This document shows, piece after piece, positions 17,470-26,600 of a DNA stretch of 64,000 bases. The notes beneath the pieces are model-generated. The model had not been told where the DNA came from. It worked only from the letters and a program-made list of their open reading frames with translations, and made no database searches. Position 1 is the first letter of the stretch, and every line of letters begins with the position of its first letter. Location of the stretch: NCBI RefSeq assembly GCF_002858765.1, contig NZ_PJRP01000013.1, positions 62,001 through 126,000 on the forward strand, written 5' to 3'. Made by a program: the position numbers and the translations under genes. This DNA comes from Cupriavidus pauculus. GTDB taxonomy: Bacteria > Pseudomonadota > Gammaproteobacteria > Burkholderiales > Burkholderiaceae.

Positions 17470-18393
17470 TCAGCGTCCGTCGAATCTGCGTGCCAGGCCC
17501 TTGCGCTGGAAAGCATCGACGATGAATTCGATGAACACGCGCGTCTTGGGCGGCAGCAGCTTGCGGTTGGGATAGTAAAGCGCAAGTGGGCCGTTGTCAG
17601 CACACCAGCCCGGCACCAGGCGCACCAGGGCGCCGCGTTCCAGCCACGGCGCGGCGTGCGGCATCGGCAGCAGCGCCACGCCCAGCCCCTGCATCGCGGC
17701 ATGGGCCATGGCTTCCGGGTCGTCGAAGATCAGTCGGGTACGCGGCTCGGCCAGGGCTTCCTCGCCAATCTGGTTGCGCAGATTCCACAGCCGCAGGCGG
17801 CCGGTGGAGGCAGACCGGCGCACGATGCCGTCGAACGCCGACAGGTCGGTCGGATGCTTCGGCAGCGTCCGCCCTTCCAGATAGGCCGGCGAGGCTACCG
17901 CCACCACGTACGTTCGCGCCAGTTCGCGCGCCACCACGCCCTCGGTCAGTTCAATGCCGCCGCCGATGGCCGCATCAAAACCGCCGGCGATCAGGTCCAC
18001 GCTCCGGTTCTCGAAATGCCAGTCCGGAACGATGGCCGGATACATCGCCAGAAACTCGCCGAGCAACGGCACCAGGTATTCGCGGCCAAACGCGACGCCC
18101 ATGCTGACCTTCAGCACACCAGCCGGCTTGCCGTCGTCCTGGGCGGCGCTGGCAAACGCATCGCGCAAGGTGGAATAGGGGTCGGATACCTGTCGGAAGA
18201 ACTGCTCCCCGCCCAGGGTCAGCGTGAGCTTGCGCGTGCTGCGCTGGAACAGCCGCAGGCCGAGATGGTCCTCCAGCCGGGCCACGTTCTTGCTGACCGC
18301 GGCGGGCGTCAGACCGAGCCGGCGGGCCGCAGCCGAAAAGCTGCCGCTTTCGGCACTCTGGATAAACGATTCGAGCAGGTTCAGGGCTTCCAT
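17470..18393 (-). CDS. LysR-family regulator of the adjacent SDR gene
   Basis: This encodes 307 residues. The helix-turn-helix is at about 3-62 (FIQSAESGSFSAAARRLGL and AAVSKNVARLE), followed by a LysR effector domain. It belongs to the large subgroup often found divergent to short-chain dehydrogenase genes. The divergent SDR starts 115 bases away and is the likely target. A TATAAG-like -10 lies just upstream of the start, on the minus strand at 18403-18408. Confidence 0.88.
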   Translation of the reverse strand: MEALNLLESFIQSAESGSFSAAARRLGLTPAAVSKNVARLEDHLGLRLFQRSTRKLTLTLGGEQFFRQVSDPYSTLRDAFASAAQDDGKPAGVLKVSMGVAFGREYLVPLLGEFLAMYPAIVPDWHFENRSVDLIAGGFDAAIGGGIELTEGVVARELARTYVVAVASPAYLEGRTLPKHPTDLSAFDGIVRRSASTGRLRLWNLRNQIGEEALAEPRTRLIFDDPEAMAHAAMQGLGVALLPMPHAAPWLERGALVRLVPGWCADNGPLALYYPNRKLLPPKTRVFIEFIVDAFQRKGLARRFDGR

Positions 18394-18402
18394 GGCCGCA
18401 AG

Positions 18403-18408
18403 CTTATA
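18403..18408 (-). promoter_or_regulatory. Possible -10 element of the LysR gene
   Basis: On the minus strand this reads TATAAG, ten bases upstream of the LysR ATG, which would give a nearly leaderless transcript. No good -35 was identified, so confidence is low. The surrounding AT-rich gap to the SDR gene is where a LysR operator would be expected. Confidence 0.25.
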
Positions 18409-18507
18409 CCAACGGTTGAAAAAGTTGATCCGTATTTATGACTACCGGTAGGGGATCGCAAAAACCATACTTCGCTCATCAACCCCTCACCTGAAAGGAA
18501 ATCGATC

Positions 18508-19248
18508 ATGACCTCGCTCTCCAACAAAGTTGCCTTCGTTACCGGCGGTTCACGCGGCATTGGCGCCGCAGTGGTGCGCCGCCTGGCCCGCGACGGCGTT
18601 GCCGTCGCCTTTACGTACCAGAGTTCCGGCGCCGCCGCGCAGGAACTGGTGGAATCGATCCAGGCGGCCGGCGGCCGGGCCAAGGCCTACCGCGCCGACG
18701 CGGCCGACGCCGCCGCGCTCACCGGTGCCATCAACGATGCTGCCATCCATTTCGGCCGGATCGACATCCTGGTGAACAACGCCGGCGTGCTGTTCCTGGG
18801 CGCGGTCGAGGATTTCTCGCTGGATGACTTCGACAAGACGCTGGCGGTCAACGTGCGCGCCGTGTTCGTGGCTAGCAAGGCCGTGCTGTCGCACATGGGC
18901 GAAGGTGGCCGCATCATCAACATTGGCAGCACCAACGCCGACCGCATGCCGTTCGCCGGTGGCGCCGCCTACGCCATGAGCAAGTCTGCCCTGAAGGGCC
19001 TGGTGCAAGGCCTGTCGCGCGACCTCGGCCCGAAGGGCATCACGGTCAACAACGTGCAGCCCGGCCCGGTCAACACCGACATGAACCCCGAGAACTCGGA
19101 CTTCGCCACGTCGCTGCACGGCCTGATGGCCTTGCCGCGCCACGGGCACCCGGATGAAATCGCGAGCATGGTCGCCTACCTGGCAGGCCCTGAGGCCAGC
19201 TTCGTGACCGGTGCCAGCCTGAACGTGGACGGCGGCTTCGCAGCGTAA
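18508..19248 (+). CDS. Short-chain dehydrogenase/reductase
   Basis: This encodes 246 residues of classical SDR. The cofactor motif TGGSRGIG is at 13-20, NNAG at about 91-94, catalytic Ser in NIGSTNADRM, and YAMSK holds the catalytic Tyr and Lys. The C-terminus ends in VDGGFAA as usual. The protein resembles 3-oxoacyl-ACP-reductase-like and BdcA-like SDRs; the substrate cannot be assigned. The start is ATG 18508 with AAAGGAAA upstream. It is divergent from a LysR gene and followed by a hairpin at 19276-19307. Confidence 0.9.
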   Translation: MTSLSNKVAFVTGGSRGIGAAVVRRLARDGVAVAFTYQSSGAAAQELVESIQAAGGRAKAYRADAADAAALTGAINDAAIHFGRIDILVNNAGVLFLGAVEDFSLDDFDKTLAVNVRAVFVASKAVLSHMGEGGRIINIGSTNADRMPFAGGAAYAMSKSALKGLVQGLSRDLGPKGITVNNVQPGPVNTDMNPENSDFATSLHGLMALPRHGHPDEIASMVAYLAGPEASFVTGASLNVDGGFAA

Positions 19249-19275
19249 TACCGGTTACCGGCCGTGCAGCCCGAT

Positions 19276-19307
19276 CAGCCCCTTATCGCCATGCGAATAA
19301 GGGGCTG
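19276..19307 (+). terminator. Stem-loop after the SDR gene
   Basis: A perfect 11-bp stem, CAGCCCCTTAT at 19276-19286 and ATAAGGGGCTG at 19297-19307, with a 10-base loop, lies 28 bases after the SDR stop. No T-run follows, so it may be an I-shaped terminator or an RNA stability element. Confidence 0.5.
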
Positions 19308-19486
19308 ACGGCCGTCATCCGGACGAGCCTCGTTGATGCCGCAATACAACAGGACAGTCCTCCGGTACGGTTACCCGTCGTCCGGCCACGACACGCAGCG
19401 CCACAAAGTTGCGAACAACAAGCGGTGTGAGACAATCGCAGGCGTTTTCCGGGCAATTTCCCGGCATACTTTTTGGCGCCCCGTAC

Positions 19487-20008
19487 ATGTCAAGCACCAC
19501 CCAGCACACTCCGGTTACCCACGAAGGCATCGATCCCTGGTCGCATCTCGACGAAGCCGGCACCGGTCTGAACGTCAATGACTTCCTGACCACCATGCTG
19601 AGCCAGCTGGTGACGGCCTTGCGCAGCAGCGTGACCGAGCCCTATGCGACGCAGTTCGAGCTGACCGTGCCGGAATGGCGCATCCTGGCGCTGTTGGCGC
19701 ACGGCGAGTCGATGTCTTTCGCGGAACTGGTGAAGCAGTCGACCTCGGACAAGGCGCTGGTCAGCCGCACGCTGCGATTGCTCGAAGACCGTGGCCTCGT
19801 CACGCTGGAATCGGAGGGCACGACGCCACGCAAGCGCCTGTCCTGCAAGATCAGCGATGCCGGGGCGGCCCTTCATGCGCAGGTGATTCCACTGGCGCGG
19901 CGCGGACAGGCTTCCGTAATCCGGCTGTTGACGCCCGAGGAACGGCAGGGGCTCTATACCGGCCTGCGCAAGCTGCACGGGATCTGCACCGGCGCCGGCA
20001 AGGACTAG
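19487..20008 (+). CDS. MarR-family transcriptional regulator
   Basis: This encodes 173 residues from ATG 19487; the frame is open to 19409 but an earlier start has no support. A winged helix-turn-helix occupies about 55-125 (LTVPEWRILALLAHGES, STSDKALVSRTLRLLEDRG). It probably binds DNA as a dimer and responds to small aromatic or oxidant ligands, as the family does. No divergent or co-directional partner gene identifies its target. The upstream gap contains GTTGCGAACAAC at about 19407, a short dyad that could be its own operator. Confidence 0.85.
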   Translation: MSSTTQHTPVTHEGIDPWSHLDEAGTGLNVNDFLTTMLSQLVTALRSSVTEPYATQFELTVPEWRILALLAHGESMSFAELVKQSTSDKALVSRTLRLLEDRGLVTLESEGTTPRKRLSCKISDAGAALHAQVIPLARRGQASVIRLLTPEERQGLYTGLRKLHGICTGAGKD

Positions 20009-20047
20009 CAGCGCGGCACCCGGTCAAGGCGCCGGCCGCGTCGACGG

Positions 20048-20533
20048 TCAGCGACGCCTGGTGACATGCTCCAGCACGCGATCCAGCTTGGCGTCCATCG
20101 TTGTCAGTTGCACCTCTACCTTGTTCAGGCGCTCGTCGGTTCGATCGGCTCGCACTTCCAGGCGCTCCAGCCGTTTGTCCATGGCAGCGAACATGCCGCC
20201 ATAGCGCTGGTCCAGCGCAACCAGTTGGCCAGTGAACCGCTTGTCCATCTCGTCGAAACGCACATTGACCCGCTTGTCCAGTTCCTCGATGCTCCGCGTC
20301 ACGGCAACCAGCTTGTCCGCCGTTGACGCGTTGATCGTGGTCGTGATGTAAAGCACGAACGTCACCCCCGCCCCAACCATGGCAAGGACGGGCGCCCACT
20401 CCGCCATGCCGTGGCGCCCGGGCCGCGGCCATTTTGTATCGCCAGATGCACGCGCCTTGCCGGCATACCGATCCGCATTGACGGCGTCGTGCGTACCGTC
20501 AGCTATCGCTGTTGCCGCTTCAAAAATCCCCAT
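20048..20533 (-). CDS. Membrane-anchored coiled-coil protein, unknown function
   Basis: This encodes 161 residues from ATG 20533, with CAGGGG upstream. One hydrophobic segment at about 45-66 (WAPVLAMVGAGVTFVLYI) is followed by about 90 residues of charged, regularly spaced sequence with repeating MDKR and LEKL-like units up to the C-terminus, a clear coiled coil. The layout is like phage XhlA-type or other small membrane coiled-coil proteins, but no family could be assigned. It converges with the MarR gene. Confidence 0.6.
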   Translation of the reverse strand: MGIFEAATAIADGTHDAVNADRYAGKARASGDTKWPRPGRHGMAEWAPVLAMVGAGVTFVLYITTTINASTADKLVAVTRSIEELDKRVNVRFDEMDKRFTGQLVALDQRYGGMFAAMDKRLERLEVRADRTDERLNKVEVQLTTMDAKLDRVLEHVTRRR

Positions 20534-20867
20534 GATTGACCCCTGAACGAAGTTTGCCTGTCGGTGGCCCGCTCTGTTTTGGGCGGACTTCATCACACGG
20601 GGCAACCATACCGCAGCACCCGGCAATCCGATATCGTATTTGTCTCATCGCGCCCAGATTCAGATTGCTCTCATACGACGCACAGGCCGCAAAATGCAAG
20701 TGCGATCGTGGACTCCGAACCACCGTGCGCAAATTACAAAGGGCGGTAAGGCAGCGCTGCCATTGGCCGGATCAAATGGGCACGCGCCGCCCGCTGTCGA
20801 GCATTGGCCGCTGGTATGAAACCTGCGCCAGCAGATGTCCGCATACGCACCCAGCCAGGAGACGCCC
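20534..20867. other. Intergenic region, 334 bases, nothing assigned
   Basis: This lies between two divergent small membrane-protein genes. It contains short AT-rich patches around 20627-20690 that may hold promoters for both. No convincing -35/-10 pair, hairpin or RNA gene could be recognised. Confidence 0.4.
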
Positions 20868-21224
20868 ATGGATGCCCTTGACCCCAACGACATCAACCCG
20901 TCCAACGCCCAGCAGAAGCTGCAGGCCGATACCCGGCAACTGGCCAAGGACCTGGACGATCTGCTGGCCCAATTGCCGAACCTGACCGGCGAGGCCATCC
21001 AGTCTGCCAAGCAGACCTTCCTGGCAAAGGCTGCCCAGGGATCCGACAAGCTGGCATCGATCAAGGCGTCGGTCACCGACAGCATGTCGCGTGGCCAGGA
21101 ATGCGTGACCGACTATACGCACCGCGAGCCGATCAAGGCGCTGGGCATGGCCCTGGGCCTGGGCGTCCTGCTGGGCGCATTGCTATGCCGGCCGACCCGT
21201 CACGGCTACCACTACGACGAATGA
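20868..21224 (+). CDS. DUF883 (ElaB/YqjD-like) inner-membrane protein
   Basis: This encodes 118 residues from ATG 20868 with CAGGAG upstream; an earlier ATG at 20835 lacks a ribosome site. A helical, Gln/Ala/Lys-rich N-terminal region (QQKLQADTRQLAKDLDDLL) is followed by a C-terminal glycine-rich helix at about 90-108 (ALGMALGLGVLLGALLC) that anchors it in the membrane. Family members tether ribosomes to the inner membrane and are induced in stationary phase. The 3' end runs into a 14-base tandem repeat. Confidence 0.85.
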   Translation: MDALDPNDINPSNAQQKLQADTRQLAKDLDDLLAQLPNLTGEAIQSAKQTFLAKAAQGSDKLASIKASVTDSMSRGQECVTDYTHREPIKALGMALGLGVLLGALLCRPTRHGYHYDE

Positions 21225-21257
21225 CGCGCGACGAATGATGCGCGACGCATGACGCGC
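21216..21257. repeat. Three tandem 14-base repeats at the DUF883 stop codon
   Basis: Copies GACGAATGACGCGC (21216-21229), GACGAATGATGCGC (21230-21243) and GACGCATGACGCGC (21244-21257) follow head to tail. The first copy includes the last codons and TGA of the DUF883 gene, so the array probably arose by duplication of the gene end. Confidence 0.75.
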
Positions 21258-21278
21258 AGACCATGACGCCAGCCTGAC

Positions 21279-22223
21279 TCAGGCTGCCAGGGCGTCCTGC
21301 ACCGGCGCGCCGGGCAGGGCGGCGCGCAGGATATCGGCAAGCCGCTCGACCTCGGGTGGCATCGCCGCCGACGCCCGCACCATGGCCAGCGACATCGACG
21401 GCAGCGCAGGCAGGCCATATTCCCCGGCCTGCAGCGCTCGCACGCCAGCGGGCAATCCGTAGCGCGACCGCACCGTCAGGCCAAGCCCCGCGGCAGCGGC
21501 GGCCCACAGTCCGCCAAGATTCGGGCTCGAAAACGTGATCCGCCAGGGAATGCCGGCGCGCTCCAGCGCAGCCATGGCGGCCGAATGAAACTGGCACGGG
21601 CGGTCGAAGGCCACCAGCGGCAGCGGTTCACCATCACCCGGCTGCCAGGGGAGCATCGCCGCCCCCTGCGCAGCGCCTACCCAGCACATCGGCACCTCGT
21701 CGATCCGTTCCACATGCCGATGCCCCATCGCATACCCGGCCAAGTCGTCGGACACGGCGGGATGCATGTCGGCCCACACCAGCGCCAGATCGCAGCGGCC
21801 GGTGTCGATCCGTTCGAGCAGGTCGGCGTTGCGTGACACCACGGCCTCGATCCGAACCTTCGGGTGGGCCCGCGCAAAGCGGCCCAGCACTTCGGGCAGC
21901 AAGCCTTCGCCGAATTCCTCCTGCAACCCCAGACGGATGCCGCCCGACAGGTCCACGCCGCGCACCGCGCTGACGGCTTCGTCATTCAACTCCACCAGGC
22001 GGCGCGCGTAGCCCAGCATCGCCTCGCCAGCGGCAGTAAGCGCCAACCCGCGCCCTGCCTTGCGAAACAGCGGCGTGCCAGCCTGTTCTTCCAGCTTGCG
22101 GATCTGGGCACTGATGGCCGACGTGGAACGACCGACGCGATCCGCCGCGCGGGCAAAGCTGCCCAGTTCCATGCCAGCCAACAGGCTGCGCAGCGCAGCC
22201 AGGTCGAGATTGGTTCGGGACAT
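21279..22223 (-). CDS. LysR-family regulator of the adjacent MFS gene
   Basis: This encodes 314 residues from ATG 22223; an ATG nine bases upstream is an alternative. The N-terminal helix-turn-helix (AGMELGSFARAADRVG and SAISAQIRKLE) is followed by an effector domain with the typical GGIRLGLQEEFGEGLLPEVL start. It is divergent to the MFS gene at 22335, the likely target. Confidence 0.88.
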   Translation of the reverse strand: MSRTNLDLAALRSLLAGMELGSFARAADRVGRSTSAISAQIRKLEEQAGTPLFRKAGRGLALTAAGEAMLGYARRLVELNDEAVSAVRGVDLSGGIRLGLQEEFGEGLLPEVLGRFARAHPKVRIEAVVSRNADLLERIDTGRCDLALVWADMHPAVSDDLAGYAMGHRHVERIDEVPMCWVGAAQGAAMLPWQPGDGEPLPLVAFDRPCQFHSAAMAALERAGIPWRITFSSPNLGGLWAAAAAGLGLTVRSRYGLPAGVRALQAGEYGLPALPSMSLAMVRASAAMPPEVERLADILRAALPGAPVQDALAA

Positions 22224-22228
22224 CGCAA

Positions 22229-22280
22229 CCATCCTGTTTTATCGAACGAATCGTGAAGAATTTTCCGATTTTCAGGATGG
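22229..22280. promoter_or_regulatory. Inverted repeat in the LysR/MFS divergent gap
   Basis: CCATCCTG at 22229-22236 is the reverse complement of CAGGATGG at 22273-22280. The interval between is AT-rich. This is a plausible regulator site or looping pair between the two divergent promoters. Confidence 0.4.
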
Positions 22281-22286
22281 ATTCTC

Positions 22287-22333
22287 GGTGACAGACTGGA
22301 TCGCGTCAAACGGCTCTGCAATCATCTGTCACC
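22287..22333 (+). promoter_or_regulatory. Leader hairpin abutting the MFS start codon
   Basis: GGTGACAGA at 22287-22295 and TCTGTCACC at 22325-22333 are perfect 9-base complements ending one base before ATG 22335. The right arm covers the place of the ribosome site, and no purine-rich site is visible, so the structure could limit translation or act as an operator. Confidence 0.4.
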
Positions 22334-22334
22334 C

Positions 22335-23594
22335 ATGACTTCACACACTGTTCCGCTTTCCGTACCGCCGGCCCGGCGCCTGACACCTTCCCATCGCTGG
22401 AAGGTATTGGGTGTGGGCGTGGCAGCCAACGCCAGCGTACTGGCCGCCGTGAGCGGTCTTCCAGCCACCGCAGTCTGGATGCGCACCGGCTATCAACTGG
22501 ACACCGCGCAAGTCGGCCTGGCCGTCGGCGCAATCGGCCTGGGCACCGCGCTGTCCGAACTGCCCTGGGGCCTGGCCGCCGACCGTTGGGGCGACCGCCC
22601 CGTGTTACTCGGCGGACTGGCCGCGACCAGCGCGGCGTTGCTGGTGATGGCCCTGTGGCTGGCCCCCGCGCTCGGGCCGGCCTCGCACATCCCACCGCTG
22701 TCGTGGCTGGTGATGGCCATGACGCTGGTGGGGCTGGTGGGCGGCAGCGTCAACGGCGCCAGCGGTCGCGCCGTCATGCGCTGGTTCCATGAAGGTGAGC
22801 GCGGGCTTGCGATGAGCATCCGCCAGACCGCCGTGCCAATGGGCGGCGGCATTGGCGCGTTGACGCTGCCGTGGCTGGCATCGACATGGGGATTCGCCTG
22901 GGCCTACGGGTGGGTCGCGCTGCTGTGCGCCGTCTCTGCGGTGCTGACCTGGTGCTGGCTTCATGAACCGCCTGACTTCCAGGCCACGTCGGCGGCGCCG
23001 TTGCGCAGCCCCAATCCGCTCGGCCGGGCAAGCGTCTGGCGCATCGTGCTGGCCATCGGCCTGCTTTGCGTGCCGCAATTCGCGGTGCTGACATTCGCCT
23101 CGATCTTTCTCCATGACTACGCACATGCCGGGCTGGGTGCGATCACGGCCACGCTGGTCACGATCCAGGCGGGCGCCATGGCCACGCGCGTATGGAGCGG
23201 TCGGTGGACGGACCGGCATGGCAACCGCCGGGCCTATCTGCGTAGCTGCACACTTATCACTGTGGTTGCCTTCCTGTTGCTGGCCGCCTTCGTGCAGGGC
23301 AGCGCGACGGATGCCCGGCTGATGGCGCTGCTGCCCGTGGCGCTGGCGCTTGCGGGTATCGCGGTTTCGGCGTGGCACGGCGTGGGCTACACCGAACTGG
23401 CGGCCATGGCCGGCGCCGACCGCGCGGGCACCGCGCTGGGCATGGCCAACACCGTGGTGTTCTTCGGATTCTTCCTCACGCCGCTCGCATTGCCGCACTG
23501 GCTGGCGCTGACATCCTGGCCAGTGGTATGGGCTACGACGGCCGTCGTGGCCCTCGGCGTCTGGCCGCTCTTTCCACGGCCATCTGCCCGCTGA
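22335..23594 (+). CDS. MFS transporter
   Basis: This encodes 419 residues with about 12 hydrophobic segments. The MFS loop 2-3 signature is present as GLAADRWGDRPVLLGG, and a related repeat lies at the middle as WSGRWTDRHGNRRAY. It is a single-polypeptide secondary transporter in the inner membrane, of the CynX/NarK-like sort. The substrate is unknown. It diverges from a LysR regulator, starts directly after a leader hairpin, and ends in a shared terminator. Confidence 0.88.
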   Translation: MTSHTVPLSVPPARRLTPSHRWKVLGVGVAANASVLAAVSGLPATAVWMRTGYQLDTAQVGLAVGAIGLGTALSELPWGLAADRWGDRPVLLGGLAATSAALLVMALWLAPALGPASHIPPLSWLVMAMTLVGLVGGSVNGASGRAVMRWFHEGERGLAMSIRQTAVPMGGGIGALTLPWLASTWGFAWAYGWVALLCAVSAVLTWCWLHEPPDFQATSAAPLRSPNPLGRASVWRIVLAIGLLCVPQFAVLTFASIFLHDYAHAGLGAITATLVTIQAGAMATRVWSGRWTDRHGNRRAYLRSCTLITVVAFLLLAAFVQGSATDARLMALLPVALALAGIAVSAWHGVGYTELAAMAGADRAGTALGMANTVVFFGFFLTPLALPHWLALTSWPVVWATTAVVALGVWPLFPRPSAR

Positions 23595-23628
23595 ACCCGC
23601 CCTCTCCACCCCGCGGCGGCGGACCCAA

Positions 23629-23657
23629 AAAAAACCGGGGCGATTGCCCCGGTTTTT
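23629..23657. terminator. Bidirectional rho-independent terminator
   Basis: The stem AACCGGGGC / GCCCCGGTT is flanked by A-run and T-run (23629-23641 and 23646-23657) with a GATT loop. It sits between the convergent MFS and RND genes and can end both transcripts. Confidence 0.9.
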
Positions 23658-23679
23658 CTTGCTGGTTCACGCGTCCTGC

Positions 23680-26600
23680 TCAATTCGCCATCGAATCGTT
23701 CAGGCGGTTGTCGTGGTTCGACTGACCTTCCTCGTCCGGCCAGTTGCGGCCCACCATCCACTCGTAGAGCGTCGGCAGCACGATCAGCGTCAGCAGCGTG
23801 GCGGTAATCAGGCCGCCGATGATGACGATGGCCAGCGGACGTTGCGTTTCCGAACCGATGGCGCGCGAGATGGCCATCGGGAACAGACCCAGCATGGCCA
23901 GCATGGCCGTCATCAGCACCGTGCGCAGGCGGTCCATCGAGCCGGTCAGCACGGCCTGGCGCACCGGCATGCCTTCCTGGCGCAGCTGATTGAAGTAGGT
24001 CACCATCACCACCCCGTTCAGCACGGCCTGGCCAAACAGCGCAATAAAGCCGATGGCCGCCGACACCGACAGCGGAATGCCGGTCAGGAACAGCGCGAAC
24101 ACCCCGCCAATCAGCGCGAACGGGATGTTCGAGATGATCAGCGCCGCGCTCTTGAACGACTGGAAGGCGTTGAACAGCAGCAGGAAGATCAGCAGCACCG
24201 ACAGCGGCACCACGATCGACAGCCGCGCCATCGCCCGTTCCTGGTTCTCGAACTCGCCTGACCAGCTGATCTTGACGTCCTCGGCGTTCACGTTCTTCTT
24301 CACCAGCGCCTGCATGTCCTTCACCACGCTGCCCATGTCGCGGTCGTGGATGAAGATGCCGATCGACGTGGTGCGCTGACCGTTTTCGCGGCTGATGTTC
24401 ATCGCGCCGGACGCCGCCCGGAACGTCACCAGTTGCGACAACGGCACCTGCGCTCCATCGGCGGTCTGCATGAAGATGTTCGGCAGGTTCGGCAGTTCGC
24501 GCTCGCCCGGCTTCAGGCGCACCACCACGCTGAAGTGCTTCTCGCCCTCCCACAGTTCGGTGGCGGCCTTGCCGGCCAGCGCGCTTTCCATCAGGTCCTG
24601 CACGTCCGCCACGTTGATGCCGTAGCGGGCCGCCTGGGCGCGATCGAACTCCAGCACGTACTGCGGCAGTTCACCATCGCGGTCGATGAACGCGCGCATC
24701 ACGCCCTTGACCGACTGCACGTTCGCCAGGATCTGGTCGGCCACCTTCTTGTTGTGTTCAAGGCTGTCGCTCTGCACCTTGATCACGATCTGGCCCTTGA
24801 TCTGCGAGATGCTTTCCAGGATGTTGTCGCGCACCGGCTGCGAGAAGTTCGGCTCGATGCCCGGCAACTCGCGCAGGTTGTGGTTGATCTCGTTGATGAT
24901 CTTGCGCTTGTCGAAACCCGCGCGCCATTGCTTGTCGGCCTTCAGGTCGACCAGGATCTCCACCGTGTTGATCAGCTTCGGATCGGTGCCGTCGTCGGGG
25001 CGGCCCACCTTGGAAATCGTGGTGTTCACTTCGGGCGTCTTGCGGATCACGTTGCGCAGGATGCGAGCCTGGTCGCGTGCCTCGTCCAGCGACACCGAAG
25101 CCGGCAGGTCGAAGCTGACCCACATCGAGCCTTCGTCAAGCTCGGGCAGGAATTCGCTGCCCAGGAACTTGCCCACGCCCACGGTCGCCACCAGCAGGCC
25201 CAGTGCAATGCCCACCACCGTCTTCTTGTTGTCCAGCGCCCAGGCCAGCATCGGCTCGTAGATGCGCTTGCAGTAGCGCACCACGAAATTGTCGTCGTGG
25301 GCGATGTTCTTGGTCAGCAGCAGGTGGCACAGCAGCGGCACCACGGTCAGCGACAGGATCAGCGAGCCGATCAGCGCCCCGGTCACCGTGTACGCCATCG
25401 GCGCGAAGATCTTGCCCTCGTGGCGCTGCAGCGTGAAGATCGGGATGTGCGCCGCGATGATGATGATCATCGAGAACACGGTCGGCCGTCCCACTTCGGT
25501 GGTGGCCTGCAGGATCGCGTAGAGCCGCGCCTTGTTGTCCTTGATCTGATGTTCCTTGAGTTCGCCCAGCCGCTTGAAGATGTTCTCGACGACGATCACT
25601 GCGCCGTCGACGATGATCCCGAAGTCCATCGCACCCAGCGACAGCAGGTTGGCCGGAATGCCCACCCACGTCAGGCCGATGAACGTCGACAGCAGCGACA
25701 GCGGAATCACCAGCGCCACGATGGCCGCCGCGCGCACATTCGCCAGGAACAGGTAGAGCACGGCCAGCACCAGCAGTGCGCCTTCCACCAGGTTGCCGAA
25801 CACCGTGTGCAGCGTCTTGTCGATCAGCGTGGAGCGGTCGTAGTACGGCACGATCTTCACGCCCTTGGGCAGGATCTGCGTGTCCAGCAGCTCGATCTTC
25901 TGCTTCAGTGCCTCAAGCACCACCGACGGGTTCTCGCCCTTGCGCATCACCACGATGCCCGAGACGATGTCGTCCTCGTTGTCCTGGCCCATCAGGCCCT
26001 GCGGCGGCGCCGAGCCGATCTTCACCTCGGCAATGTCCTTGACCAGGATTGGCGTGCCGTTGTTCTCGGCCACCACCACGTTGGCGATATCGGCGGACGA
26101 GCGGAAGCTGCCCAGCGAACGCAGCAGGTACTGCTGGCGGCCATGCGCCACGGCCCCGCCGCCGGCATTCGAGTTGCCGCGCTGCAGCGCCGTGAACAGT
26201 TGCGACAGCGAGATCTTCGCGTCGCGCATGCGGCCCAGGTTGGGGTTCACCTCATACTGCTTGATCGAACCGCCAATCGTCACCAGGTCGGCCACGCCCG
26301 GCACCTGGCGCAGGTTCTTTTCCACCACCCAGTCCTGCAGCGTGCGCAGTTCCTGCGCCGTATAGCCCTTGCCGGTCAGGCGGAAGCGGAAGATCTCGCC
26401 GATGGCGGTGGACAGCGGCGCCAGTTCCGGCTGCACGCCGTCGGGCAAGTCCACGCTGCGCAGCCGTTCGATGATCTGCTGGCGCGCGGTGACGTCGGTG
26501 GCCTTGTCATTGAAGGTCACCATCATGAACGACAGGCCGAACTGGGTGTGCGAGAACACGCGCACCGAATTCGGCGTGCCGGCCAGGGCCGTTTCGATCG

